Below the pieces are notes generated by a model that saw nothing but the letters and a program-made list of their open reading frames with translations, made no database searches and was not told where the DNA came from. DNA of 64,000 nt from Olivibacter sp. SDN3 (lineage in GTDB: Bacteria > Bacteroidota > Bacteroidia > Sphingobacteriales > Sphingobacteriaceae), in contig NZ_CP060497.1 of assembly GCF_014334135.1 (NCBI RefSeq), positions 5,890,001 through 5,954,000 of the forward strand. The letters run 5' to 3'. Within the stretch, counting starts at the first letter, position 1, and every line of letters begins with the position of its first letter. Below, in pieces: positions 43,654 to 53,290 of this stretch. A program made the translations under genes and the position numbers.

Positions 43654-44670
43654 CTAGCGTGTAGAGTCTCTTACAACCAGCTGTGCAGGAACTTCTTTCT
43701 GGACAACCTTTTCATTTGATTTACCCAGCTTTAAGTCTAACAGCAACCGATCGATAATTAGTTTTGCCATTTCTGCCAATGGTTGGGCAACTGCCGTAAT
43801 ACTCGGTTGAAACAAACGTAAAACTTCGTTATCGTCAAAAGCTACTACTGCGATCTTAACAGGCATTTGCAAATTAAGTTCCCGCATAATTTCCAATCCA
43901 CTTACCGCCAAATAATTAGTAGCAAAGCAGATGGCATCAATTTTCGAATGCCCCCTGATGAATTGCTCAAAATCGGGTTTCATCTGCTCTTCTCTATTAT
44001 CATAAGGAATAGCAAGCACATATTCTTTCAGTTTTTTTTCTGCGATGGCTTTCTTATATCCGGCAAGCCTACTAAGCATTTGGGTTTGTGAAGAATCGGT
44101 TGTTACCAGCGCTATATTTTTTCGTCCTTTTTTGGTAAGATGCGAACACGCTTCATACATTGCCTGTTCATTGGCCAAACCTATATAATGAGCATTGACA
44201 CCAGGAATATACCGATCAAATAAAACAACTGGTCTGTTCTCTTCTTTCAGCTGAGCGATCTCTTCTTCCAAACCTTCTGTAGGGCAAATAATATAACCAT
44301 CAACTCCCCTGTCCCTGAACATACGAATTAGTTCTAGCGCTTTTTCAGGCCGACCATTGGTACTGCTATAAATAATTTTATATCCATTTACATAAGCCTG
44401 CTCTTCTATTAATGAAGCTATTTGAGAGAAAAAGGGGTTCCCAATACTTTCTACTATAAATCCAATGGTATTGGTTTTTCCGGTAACAAGTCCCCGCGCT
44501 AAATAATTTGGGGTATAGCCTACTTCTTTTACGTAAGCCAATACGCGCTCCGTAACTTGTGGACTTATTCGCATTTCCTCTGCTTTGCCGTTAAGAATAA
44601 AAGATATGGTAGTATTTGATAAACCTAAAGCCTTCGATATATCTTTAATAGAGATTCTATTTCTTTTCAT
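43654..44670 (-). CDS. LacI-family transcriptional regulator
   Basis: A full-length 338-residue repressor. The DNA-binding head is ISIKDISKALGLSNTTISFI with the hinge helix after ITERV-type residues, and the periplasmic-binding-protein-like effector domain runs from NTIGFIVESIGNPFFSQIAS to AVVAFDDNEVLRLFQPSITAV. It lies next to three SusCD pairs and a GntP gene, four promoters that carry a CTAAAnCGnTTTAG-like palindrome with the central CG typical of LacI operators, so it is the probable regulator of them. The inducer is unknown. Confidence 0.9.
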   Translation of the reverse strand: MKRNRISIKDISKALGLSNTTISFILNGKAEEMRISPQVTERVLAYVKEVGYTPNYLARGLVTGKTNTIGFIVESIGNPFFSQIASLIEEQAYVNGYKIIYSSTNGRPEKALELIRMFRDRGVDGYIICPTEGLEEEIAQLKEENRPVVLFDRYIPGVNAHYIGLANEQAMYEACSHLTKKGRKNIALVTTDSSQTQMLSRLAGYKKAIAEKKLKEYVLAIPYDNREEQMKPDFEQFIRGHSKIDAICFATNYLAVSGLEIMRELNLQMPVKIAVVAFDDNEVLRLFQPSITAVAQPLAEMAKLIIDRLLLDLKLGKSNEKVVQKEVPAQLVVRDSTR

Positions 44671-45053
44671 TGACTAGTGTAATAAAATTCGGATCGTTTC
44701 TGTATTGTTGCGGTTCGGGATAAAGATAAGATTAAACTTAAGAATTTACACGAAGATACCTATATCTTTTGAATTTTTTAAACAGGTAAACAATGCTCAC
44801 TTATTCACAGTTTAGATTTTTTTTTACAAAAGTGTTTTGAAATTCAGTTTTTTATTAAGAAGTTAGCTAACGAAATCTAAAACTAATAACACCTTGAAAG
44901 AGTAAAACCTATAAATTAAAGAGTAAAAACCTATAAAACCAAACGTCAAATGCATCAAAATCGATGAATTACATTACTTTTGCGAAAAACTAAAGCGATT
45001 TAGCGATCTATTTAACTAATAATTAATCAATTATCAATTCATGGATAAAACTT
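44671..45053. other. Promoter region of susCD pair 1
   Basis: 383 AT-rich bases between lacI (divergent) and susC1. Contents: an imperfect tandem repeat of about 21 bases (AAAGAGTAAAACCTATAAA twice, from 44897 to about 44938), a TACTTTTG -7 box at 44975-44982 and a LacI-type operator at 44990-45003. No small gene is supported. Confidence 0.6.
44990..45003 (+). promoter_or_regulatory. LacI-type operator 1
   Basis: CTAAAGCGATTTAG, a 14-base palindrome with one mismatched pair, starts 7 bases after the TACTTTTG -7 box (44975-44982) and so covers the expected transcription start. The same element stands before susC2 and susC3. Confidence 0.75.
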
Positions 45054-48000
45054 ATGACCAATCATTTTAAAAAACCAATCAAAAAAATGGCGTTAACAAC
45101 AGGCTTAGCTTTTGTTGTTACACTGGGAGGAGCTGTTCATAGCCAAGCAGTTTACGCCGCAAATGGTATGAAGAGTACCGAAATGGCTGTACCCGGCCAA
45201 CAACAGATTACGGGTGTGGTGAGAGCAGCAGCAGATCAATCACCACTGCCAGGTGTATCTGTGTTAATAAAGGGCACCAGTAGAGGAGTCACAACGGATG
45301 AGAAGGGACAATTCAGCATAGACGCCGACGCCTCAGAAACCCTTGTATTTAGTTACATTGGTTATTTAACAACCGAACAAACTGTGGGAGACCGCACGGC
45401 ATTGACAATCGTTTTACAGGAAGATTCCCAAAGCTTGGATGAAGTAGTCGTAGTAGGATACGGTACACAACGAAAGGTGGACATTACCGGTTCTGTTTCC
45501 GGTGTAAAGGCAGAACAACTCACCGAACGACCTGCACTTAACGTCAACCAAGCGATGGCTGGTAGAATGGCTGGGGTAAATGCCTCTACTAACTCTGGCC
45601 GCCCAGGCGGCAGAACGCGTGTACGCATCAGGGGATTTAGCTCTATAAATGCTACCAATGAGCCGCTCTACATTGTTGACGGTATTATCTTCACCGAGGA
45701 TATCAACACGATCAATCCAGGAGACATTGAATCTGTTGATGTATTGAAAGACGCTTCCTCAACTGCAATTTACGGTACCAGAGGAGCTAATGGTGTAATC
45801 ATGATTACCACCAAACGCGGAAAAAGAAATACGAGCCAAATTAATTATGATGGTTTCATGACGGTGAATACCATGGCCAACAAACAGGATGTTCTTAATT
45901 CGCGTCAGTGGATGGATGTCGAAGAATTGGGTTACATCAACGCAGAGAAGTATGACCCGACGGGTTTTGCTGCCGGCCGTTACGAAAACCCTTTCGAGAA
46001 ACGTCAACGCTACGCGGTAGGTAATACCTTAGGCAATCCGGAACTATTCACAACGGATGGTCAGCCGCTTTATGATGTAGACTGGCAAGACATGATGACC
46101 CGCACGTCAATTGGACAATCGCACAATCTATCTTTTACCGGAGGTGGCGATAAATCCAATTATGGCTTATACCTCGGTTATTTCGACGACCAAGGGATTA
46201 TCGTGAACAGTTTCAATAAAAGATATACCGCTCGTGCGGTAATGGACCATAATGTACGCGACTGGTTACAGGTAGGCGGTACGCTTGGATTCGCAAACAC
46301 CACTGAACGTAGACAGGACGATGGTGTTGGTGGCAATATCCCTCCGCGTATGATGATCGAAATGGTACCTTTTATTCCCTATCGGTATCCGGATGGCACT
46401 TACGGCAGAAGAGAAGATTATGATGGCCTAGAGACCGGGGATAATCCACTAATGCAGGCCAATGAGGTCACTCGACTATATCGGAAAAATGTTTTTAATG
46501 GAAACTCATATGCCAAAATAACCTTGATGGAAGGCCTTGACTTTACGTCTACTATCGGAGTTAACTTACGTGACGAGAATCGCCCATATTTTGCTAGTAC
46601 ACATTCAAATTTTGATGGTGGCCTAGGTAGAGCCTATGCGCGCATTGATGGCTTCACATCATTTTTCTGGCAATGGTCTAACCATATCAATTACGCCAAA
46701 ACCTTCGGCGATCATAACATCAGTGCAACACTCGGAACAGAGGCTCAGAAATTTGAGATCTTAGATTGGAGAGCGCAAGCCAATGATATTTCCGATGATT
46801 ATTATCAGTGGCATAATTTAGCCACGGGGGCAACTCCTCAGCCACCAACCTCCAATGTTGTAAACTACCAAATGCAATCTTATTTTGCACGTGCCAATTA
46901 TGGATATAAAGATAAATACCTTTTGACAGTAACCGGCCGTTTTGATGGTTCTTCACGTTTTGGAGAAAACAACAAATTTGCCTTCTTCCCTTCTGTTGCA
47001 GGTGCTTGGCGTATCTCTGAAGAGAGCTTCCTGAAAGGCAATTCAACGTTAAGCAACTTGAAACTACGTTTAAGTTACGGTTTAACCGGTAATTCGGAAA
47101 TTGGTAGTTACCTATCCAACGCCAATTTACAAGCCGGTAATTACGTGCTCGACGGTCGCTTAGCGGCAGGAACAACTATCAGCACATTACCTAATCAGGA
47201 TCTGAGATGGGAGAAAACAGCTCAATATAATGCCGGACTTGACATCGGTTTCTTAAACAACCGAATTAATGTGGAGTTTGATGCCTATATTAAGAAAACG
47301 TCAGATCTCTTGTTGCAAGCTCCAATACCTGCTTCAAGTGGCTACACAACCTTAATGACAAATATTGGCGATATGCGCAATAAAGGTATTGAGTTGAATA
47401 TCAATACCATCAATATTGACAACCAAGACTTCTCATGGTCTACATCATTTAATTTCTCTTACCTGAAAAATGAGGTCGTTGCTCTAGGAACCAACAACGA
47501 GGATGTTTTCTTGAATCCTTTCTTTATTGGTAGTGCCAGTAACATCTTACGTGTAGGCCATCCTGTTGGCACTTTCTGGGGATTAGTACGCGAAGGAACG
47601 TGGGGGTCAGATGAAGCTGAAGAAGCGGCACAATACAACCGTTTACCTGGCGACATCAAGTATCGTGATATCAATGGTGACGGACAAATCAATGACGCTG
47701 ACAGAACAATTATAGGAAAAGGTATTCCTACCTTCTACGGTGGTTTCTTCAACACTTTCCGTTACAAGAATTTAGATCTAACAGTTGAACTGCAATACTC
47801 TCAGGGTAATGATGTATTCCGCATGAGTAATCACTCCTCAGAAGACCGTACCGGAATTGCTAATAGCTACGCTACAGTACTCAATGCCTGGACACCGGAA
47901 AATCAGAACACCCCCATCGCACAGATTAGAGGCGCTGGAGTGCGTTACGATTCTTTACTTGATTCACACATGGTACAGGACGGATCGTTTATCCGTGGTA

Positions 48001-48224
48001 GAAACTTAATGTTAGGTTATAATTTTTCTCCTGAAATATTAAGCAAAATAAAATTAAACAGATTAAGGGTGTATGCTTCCGTACAGAATTTCTTCCTGTT
48101 AACCGATTACCAAGGTTATGACCCAGAAGTAACAACGTACGACGACGCTTTTGTACAAGGTATCGAGTTCCACGATTATCCAAAACCGAGAACCTTTACC
48201 TTCGGAGTAAATGCTACATTTTAA
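45054..48224 (+). CDS. SusC/RagA-type TonB-dependent transporter 1
   Basis: A 1056-residue outer-membrane importer with signal sequence (KKMALTTGLAFVVTLGGAV), a carboxypeptidase-regulatory-like domain (QQQITGVVRAAADQSPLPGV), TonB box and plug (DEVVVVGYGTQRKVDITGSV) and a 22-stranded barrel ending RTFTFGVNATF. No STN signalling domain, so anti-sigma control is unlikely; LacI control is suggested by the operator 50 bases upstream. The partner susD starts 24 bases after the stop. The start at 45054 is the only one in frame: an ATG at 45041 is out of frame. Protein nearly identical to transporter 2. Confidence 0.95.
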   Translation: MTNHFKKPIKKMALTTGLAFVVTLGGAVHSQAVYAANGMKSTEMAVPGQQQITGVVRAAADQSPLPGVSVLIKGTSRGVTTDEKGQFSIDADASETLVFSYIGYLTTEQTVGDRTALTIVLQEDSQSLDEVVVVGYGTQRKVDITGSVSGVKAEQLTERPALNVNQAMAGRMAGVNASTNSGRPGGRTRVRIRGFSSINATNEPLYIVDGIIFTEDINTINPGDIESVDVLKDASSTAIYGTRGANGVIMITTKRGKRNTSQINYDGFMTVNTMANKQDVLNSRQWMDVEELGYINAEKYDPTGFAAGRYENPFEKRQRYAVGNTLGNPELFTTDGQPLYDVDWQDMMTRTSIGQSHNLSFTGGGDKSNYGLYLGYFDDQGIIVNSFNKRYTARAVMDHNVRDWLQVGGTLGFANTTERRQDDGVGGNIPPRMMIEMVPFIPYRYPDGTYGRREDYDGLETGDNPLMQANEVTRLYRKNVFNGNSYAKITLMEGLDFTSTIGVNLRDENRPYFASTHSNFDGGLGRAYARIDGFTSFFWQWSNHINYAKTFGDHNISATLGTEAQKFEILDWRAQANDISDDYYQWHNLATGATPQPPTSNVVNYQMQSYFARANYGYKDKYLLTVTGRFDGSSRFGENNKFAFFPSVAGAWRISEESFLKGNSTLSNLKLRLSYGLTGNSEIGSYLSNANLQAGNYVLDGRLAAGTTISTLPNQDLRWEKTAQYNAGLDIGFLNNRINVEFDAYIKKTSDLLLQAPIPASSGYTTLMTNIGDMRNKGIELNINTINIDNQDFSWSTSFNFSYLKNEVVALGTNNEDVFLNPFFIGSASNILRVGHPVGTFWGLVREGTWGSDEAEEAAQYNRLPGDIKYRDINGDGQINDADRTIIGKGIPTFYGGFFNTFRYKNLDLTVELQYSQGNDVFRMSNHSSEDRTGIANSYATVLNAWTPENQNTPIAQIRGAGVRYDSLLDSHMVQDGSFIRGRNLMLGYNFSPEILSKIKLNRLRVYASVQNFFLLTDYQGYDPEVTTYDDAFVQGIEFHDYPKPRTFTFGVNATF

Positions 48225-48248
48225 CAATCAATTTCAACAGGATAAAAG

Positions 48249-49760
48249 ATGAAGACAACGATCATATCAATTATTACTGCAGCAACTTTATTTGGTTTAA
48301 GTTCCTGTAGCCAAAGCTTTCTTGATGAGGATAATAAAAGTAACCTGACACAAGAAAACTATTTTCAAAACGCTGCGCAAGCAGAAACCTTTGTAACGGG
48401 TATTTATACTAGTTTACGTGCGAACACGGCGGGAAACGGTTACGGAGAGACGCCCTGGGTAACTTTGGAACTTTTAACTGGTCATGCAACGACTAATTCA
48501 CAAAGTAACTTTAATCTCGGTGTAATCAATCATACAGCAGGTACAGAAAATCCCGGATTTTATAGTTATTGGAGCGAGTTCTACAACGGCATCGCAAAAG
48601 CGAACGTGGCAATTACACGTATTCCGGAAATAGAAATGGATGAGGCCCAGAAGGCTAATTTGCTCGGCGAAGCACATTTTCTTCGTGCGTATTATTACTT
48701 CTTTTTAACCCGCTTATTCGGAAATATACCTTTACTTACAGCGCCGGTTGATCCTGCGAATGTGGAAGAACTGAGGCCTAACAGAAGTGAGGTACAGGCT
48801 ATTTACGATTTAATAGTGAGCGATTTAACAATAGCCGAAGGTTCAGGTTTACCAAATGTGGACCGCACTGGTAAAGTCTCTTTAGGAGCTGTAAAAGCAT
48901 TATTATCGAATGTATACCTTACAATGGCTGGTTACCCGCTAAACAGGGGAGCAGAATACTACCAGTTAGCGGCTGACAAAGCTGCAGAGCTAGCCAATGA
49001 AGGCGACGGCTGGTATCCGCTTTTTGATAATCTAAATGCTTTACATGATCGCCCGAATAAAAATCAAGGTGAATTTATTTTCCAGGTACAATACCTAGGT
49101 GGTGTAGCCAACAACAATGTCACACAGATGATCATACCTTATAACATCGGTATATCCCGCCATGGTGACGAATATGGATCTATTAATCCGCTTCCTGCAT
49201 TTGTGAACACTTACGAAGAGGGTGATCTTCGTAGTGCAGAAAGAGGCTTCTTCTTTACCAGAGCACAACGGTTAAGTACTTCTGCTACCGTAACTTTCCC
49301 TCCTGCACTATTTAAATATTGGTTGGAAGCTTCTTCGGGTGCAAACGGTGACCTCAATCCGGATATAAATTTTACTTTGATGAGAATGCCGGAAGTTTAC
49401 CTCATTCATGCTGAAGCAGCAAATGAAGCGAACGGAGGTCCTACTCCCGAAGCTTATGCTTCTTTAAATAAAGTACGCGACCGTGCCAATCTAGCACCGT
49501 TGAGTGGACTGACACAAGACCAGTTTAGACAGGCGGTGTGGAGAGAAAGATATCACGAGCTATGCTACGAAAACAAATCTTATTTTGATATACTACGTAC
49601 GCGTAAAGCTTACAATCTTTCCAATGACACCTTTGTTGATCTGATAGGTTTCCGTAACGAAAGCGGAACAACTTGGACAGAGAAATATCTTTTATTACCG
49701 ATCCCTCAACGGGAATTACAAGCCAATCCAAATTTGGAACCAAACAATCCCGGTTGGTAA
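48249..49760 (+). CDS. SusD/RagB-type lipoprotein 1
   Basis: A 503-residue surface lipoprotein (GLSSC, Cys20). It opens SQSFLDEDNKSNLTQENYFQ and has the typical TPR region (GEAHFLRAYYYFFLTRLFGN) and end LLLPIPQRELQANPNLEPNN. It is the substrate-binding lid of transporter 1 and highly similar to lipoprotein 2. A strong terminator follows. Confidence 0.95.
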   Translation: MKTTIISIITAATLFGLSSCSQSFLDEDNKSNLTQENYFQNAAQAETFVTGIYTSLRANTAGNGYGETPWVTLELLTGHATTNSQSNFNLGVINHTAGTENPGFYSYWSEFYNGIAKANVAITRIPEIEMDEAQKANLLGEAHFLRAYYYFFLTRLFGNIPLLTAPVDPANVEELRPNRSEVQAIYDLIVSDLTIAEGSGLPNVDRTGKVSLGAVKALLSNVYLTMAGYPLNRGAEYYQLAADKAAELANEGDGWYPLFDNLNALHDRPNKNQGEFIFQVQYLGGVANNNVTQMIIPYNIGISRHGDEYGSINPLPAFVNTYEEGDLRSAERGFFFTRAQRLSTSATVTFPPALFKYWLEASSGANGDLNPDINFTLMRMPEVYLIHAEAANEANGGPTPEAYASLNKVRDRANLAPLSGLTQDQFRQAVWRERYHELCYENKSYFDILRTRKAYNLSNDTFVDLIGFRNESGTTWTEKYLLLPIPQRELQANPNLEPNNPGW

Positions 49761-49773
49761 AAAATAATAATAG

Positions 49774-49800
49774 GTCCCGGAGTAATATTCCGGGACTTTT
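49774..49800 (+). terminator. Terminator after susCD pair 1
   Basis: GTCCCGGA (49774-49781), loop of 7, TCCGGGAC (49789-49796), then TTTTC. Well-formed rho-independent terminator. Confidence 0.88.
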
Positions 49801-49847
49801 CTTATTCCATACCCTCCCCCGCTGTCCATATATCTACCCACCTTCGT

Positions 49848-50051
49848 TGTAGCATATTCGTTACGTTAACCGTAAAAGGCAATTTTCCTTCTTTCTGTGA
49901 GTTATATATTCTAACGCATTATATAGGCTTTAGCTTTTCACTGCTTGAGCTGTAATGGCTATGGAAAATAGCCAATAAACCCTTTAAATATGACTCTGAT
50001 TATAAAACAATACAGGCCTCCTCCTATACTAGGAATACTAAATCGATTTAG
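49848..50051 (+). repeat. Duplicated intergenic segment, copy 1
   Basis: About 200 bases, from TGTAGCATATTCGTTACG to the LacI operator, closely resemble 54879-55100. Shared blocks include AAAAGGCAATTTTCCTT, TCTGTGAGTTATATATT and ATAAAACAATA. The 329-base gap 49761-50089 otherwise holds only the terminator; no gene is seen. Confidence 0.85.
50038..50051 (+). promoter_or_regulatory. LacI-type operator 2
   Basis: CTAAATCGATTTAG, a perfect 14-base palindrome 38 bases before susC2. Upstream, TATACTAG takes the place where susC1 has its -7 box. Confidence 0.75.
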
Positions 50052-50089
50052 TTTGCTAACTAACACATATTAATCAAATTATCAAATTC

Positions 50090-53000
50090 ATGGAAAAAAA
50101 CATGACCAATCAATTTAAAAAACCAATTAAAAAAATGGCATTGACAACGGGGATAGCCCTGGCTGTCAGCGTGGGAGGAGCGCTATCAAGCATGGCAGCT
50201 TACGCCGCAAACGGTGGAAAGCTTACGGAGATGGTTGCGCCAAAACAACAACAGATAACAGGAGTAGTTACCGGAGCTTCCGACAACGTTCCGTTACCCG
50301 GTGTTTCCGTACTAATAAAAGGTACGAACCGCGGAGCAACTACAGATGAAGAAGGTCAATTTAGTATCGAAGCTAGTGCTGATGAAACACTTGTTTTTAG
50401 CTATATAGGTTACCTAAGTACAGAGCAGATAGTAGGTGAACGTACGAACCTAACAGTTGTTTTGCAGGAAGACAGCCAAAGTCTGGATGAAGTTGTCGTG
50501 GTGGGTTATGGTACGCAACGGAAGGTGGATATTACGGGTTCTGTAGCAGGAGTAAAGGCTGAGCAACTCGTAGAACGACCTGCTCAAAACGTAAATCAAG
50601 CAATTGGTGGTCGTATGTCGGGCGTCAATGCCTCCACAAACTCCGGCCGGCCGGGTGGTAGGACACGTGTGCGGATCAGAGGATTTAGCTCCATCAATGC
50701 GACCAATGAACCCCTCTACATAGTCGATGGTATCATCTTCACTGAAGATATCGCAACTATCAACCCCGGCGACATTGAATCCGTAGATGTGTTGAAAGAT
50801 GCTTCCTCAACAGCTATATATGGTACCCGTGGTGCAAATGGGGTTATTATGATAACCACAAAACGGGGAAAAAGAAATACAAGCCAGATCAACTATGACG
50901 GATTCATGACGGTGAATACAATGGCTAATAAACAGGACGTACTGAATTCCCGTCAATGGATGGACATTGAAGAATTGGGTTATATTAACGCGGAAAAATA
51001 TGATCCTGACGGCTTTGCTGCTGGTCGATATGAAAACCCTTTTGAAAAGCGTCAGCGATATGCCGTAGGTAACACTCAAGGTAATCCCGAACTATTCACC
51101 ACGGATGGTCAACCGCTATACGATGTGGATTGGCAAGATTTATTGACCCGCACCGCAATCGGTCAATCGCACAATTTGTCGTTTACCGGCGGCGGTGACA
51201 ACTCTAATTACGGCTTATATTTAGGTTATTTCGATGATCAGGGAATTATTGTAAATAGCTTCAATAAACGCTACACGGCCCGTGCAGTGGTAGATCATAA
51301 CGTGCGCGATTGGCTACAGGTAGGTGGAACTTTAGGCTTTTCAAACAACACCGAACGTAGGCAAGATGACGGTGTTGGAGGAAATAATCCTCCAAGGATG
51401 ATGATTGAGATGGTTCCGTTTATCCCCTACCGTTATCCTGACGGTACTTACGGCAGGCGTGAAGATTACGATGGATTGGAAACAGGAGATAATCCGCTAA
51501 TGCACGCAAATGAAGTTACACGCCTATACCGGAAGAACGTCTTTAATGGAAATTCTTATGCTAAAGTCACCCTTCTTGAGGGGCTAGATTTCACTTCGAC
51601 TATCGGTGTAAATTTACGTGATGAGAATAGACCTTATTCGGCCGGTTCTTTCTCGAATTTTGATGGCGGCCTAGGAAGATCTTATGCACATATTGATGGC
51701 TTCACATCCTTCTTTTGGCAATGGTCAAACCATATCAACTATAACAAAACCTTTGGCGATCATAACATCAGTGCAACCTTAGGTACTGAAGCTCAAAAGT
51801 TCGAGGTTTTAGAATGGCGTGCAGCAGCAAATGACATACCAGATGATTTCTATCAATGGCACAATTTAGAAACCGGTGCAACTCCTGTTCCGCCAACATC
51901 GGACGTGATCAACTATCAGATGCAATCTTATTTTGCGCGCGCGAACTATGGCTATAAAGACAAATATTTATTGACGGTAACCGGACGTTTTGACGGTTCT
52001 TCCCGTTTCGGAGAAAATAATAAATTTGCCTTTTTCCCGTCCGTAGCTGGTGCCTGGCGTATTTCAGAAGAAGATTTTCTGAAGGGTAATAGCATATTGA
52101 GTAATTTAAAATTGAGACTTTCTTACGGGTTGACTGGAAACTCCGAAATTGGCAGCTACTTAGCAAACGCCAATCTTGCTCCTGGAAACTACGTTTTTGA
52201 CGGAAGGCTCGCCGCAGGTACTGTAATAGGTACTTTGCCGAATCAAAATTTGCGTTGGGAGAAAACAGCGCAATACAATGCTGGTATTGATGTTGGCCTA
52301 TTGAACAACCGTATCAACTTAGAATTTGATGCTTATATTAAGAACACTTCGGATTTATTATTAGCGGCACCGGTTCCAGCCTCCAGTGGCTATACACAGC
52401 TCATGTCAAACATTGGCGATATGCGCAACACCGGTTTCGAAGTCGGCATTAATAGTGTAAACATTGAAAATGAAAACTTCTCTTGGACTACTTCCTTTAA
52501 CTTCTCCTATTTAAAGAATGAAGTTACTGCTTTGGGAACCAATAACGAAGATGTGTTCATGGATCCTAGCTTTTTAGGAAGTGCTAGTAATATTTTGCGG
52601 GTTGGTAACCCAGTAGGAACGTTTTGGGGCTTGGTACGTGAAGGGACTTGGAGCTCAGATGAAGCTGAAGAAGCGGCACAATACAATCGTCTACCTGGAG
52701 ACGTCAAATACCGGGACGTTAATGGTGACGGACAAATCAATGATGCCGACAGAACTATTATAGGTAAGGGTATTCCTACCTTCTATGGTGGTTTCTTCAA
52801 TACCTTCCGCTACAAAAATTTGGACTTAACTGTTGAATTGCAGTATTCGCAAGGCAATGATGTGTTCCGTCTCAGCAATCACTCCTCTGAAGACAGAACA
52901 GGAATTGCCAATAGCTATGCGACAGTACTGAATGCCTGGACTCCAGAGAACCAAAACACACCTATCGCACAAATCCGCGGTGCCGGTGCACGCTATGATT

Positions 53001-53272
53001 CATTATTAGATTCGCATATGGTACAAGACGGCTCATTCATTCGTGGTAGAAACCTCATGTTAGGTTATAATTTCTCTCCTGATATATTAAGCAAGATGAA
53101 GCTGAGCCGATTAAGAGTGTATGCTTCTGTCCAAAACTTCTTCCTTTTAACTGACTATAATGGTTATGACCCGGAAGTAACAACCTATGACGACGCTTTT
53201 GTGCAAGGTATCGAGTTTCACGACTATCCGAAACCACGAACTTTTACATTTGGAGTAAATGCCACATTTTAA
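50090..53272 (+). CDS. SusC/RagA-type TonB-dependent transporter 2
   Basis: A 1060-residue importer almost identical at protein level to transporter 1, with the same signal, regulatory-like domain, plug (NINQ-type NVNQAIGGRMSGVNAS) and barrel. The start is ATG at 50090; an in-frame ATG at 50102 matches the start of transporter 1 and may be the real one. Third codon positions differ widely from copy 1, so the duplication is old and the protein is under strong selection. The partner susD follows after 18 bases. Confidence 0.95.
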   Translation: MEKNMTNQFKKPIKKMALTTGIALAVSVGGALSSMAAYAANGGKLTEMVAPKQQQITGVVTGASDNVPLPGVSVLIKGTNRGATTDEEGQFSIEASADETLVFSYIGYLSTEQIVGERTNLTVVLQEDSQSLDEVVVVGYGTQRKVDITGSVAGVKAEQLVERPAQNVNQAIGGRMSGVNASTNSGRPGGRTRVRIRGFSSINATNEPLYIVDGIIFTEDIATINPGDIESVDVLKDASSTAIYGTRGANGVIMITTKRGKRNTSQINYDGFMTVNTMANKQDVLNSRQWMDIEELGYINAEKYDPDGFAAGRYENPFEKRQRYAVGNTQGNPELFTTDGQPLYDVDWQDLLTRTAIGQSHNLSFTGGGDNSNYGLYLGYFDDQGIIVNSFNKRYTARAVVDHNVRDWLQVGGTLGFSNNTERRQDDGVGGNNPPRMMIEMVPFIPYRYPDGTYGRREDYDGLETGDNPLMHANEVTRLYRKNVFNGNSYAKVTLLEGLDFTSTIGVNLRDENRPYSAGSFSNFDGGLGRSYAHIDGFTSFFWQWSNHINYNKTFGDHNISATLGTEAQKFEVLEWRAAANDIPDDFYQWHNLETGATPVPPTSDVINYQMQSYFARANYGYKDKYLLTVTGRFDGSSRFGENNKFAFFPSVAGAWRISEEDFLKGNSILSNLKLRLSYGLTGNSEIGSYLANANLAPGNYVFDGRLAAGTVIGTLPNQNLRWEKTAQYNAGIDVGLLNNRINLEFDAYIKNTSDLLLAAPVPASSGYTQLMSNIGDMRNTGFEVGINSVNIENENFSWTTSFNFSYLKNEVTALGTNNEDVFMDPSFLGSASNILRVGNPVGTFWGLVREGTWSSDEAEEAAQYNRLPGDVKYRDVNGDGQINDADRTIIGKGIPTFYGGFFNTFRYKNLDLTVELQYSQGNDVFRLSNHSSEDRTGIANSYATVLNAWTPENQNTPIAQIRGAGARYDSLLDSHMVQDGSFIRGRNLMLGYNFSPDILSKMKLSRLRVYASVQNFFLLTDYNGYDPEVTTYDDAFVQGIEFHDYPKPRTFTFGVNATF

Positions 53273-53290
53273 CTAAAAAAAAGGAAGGAA

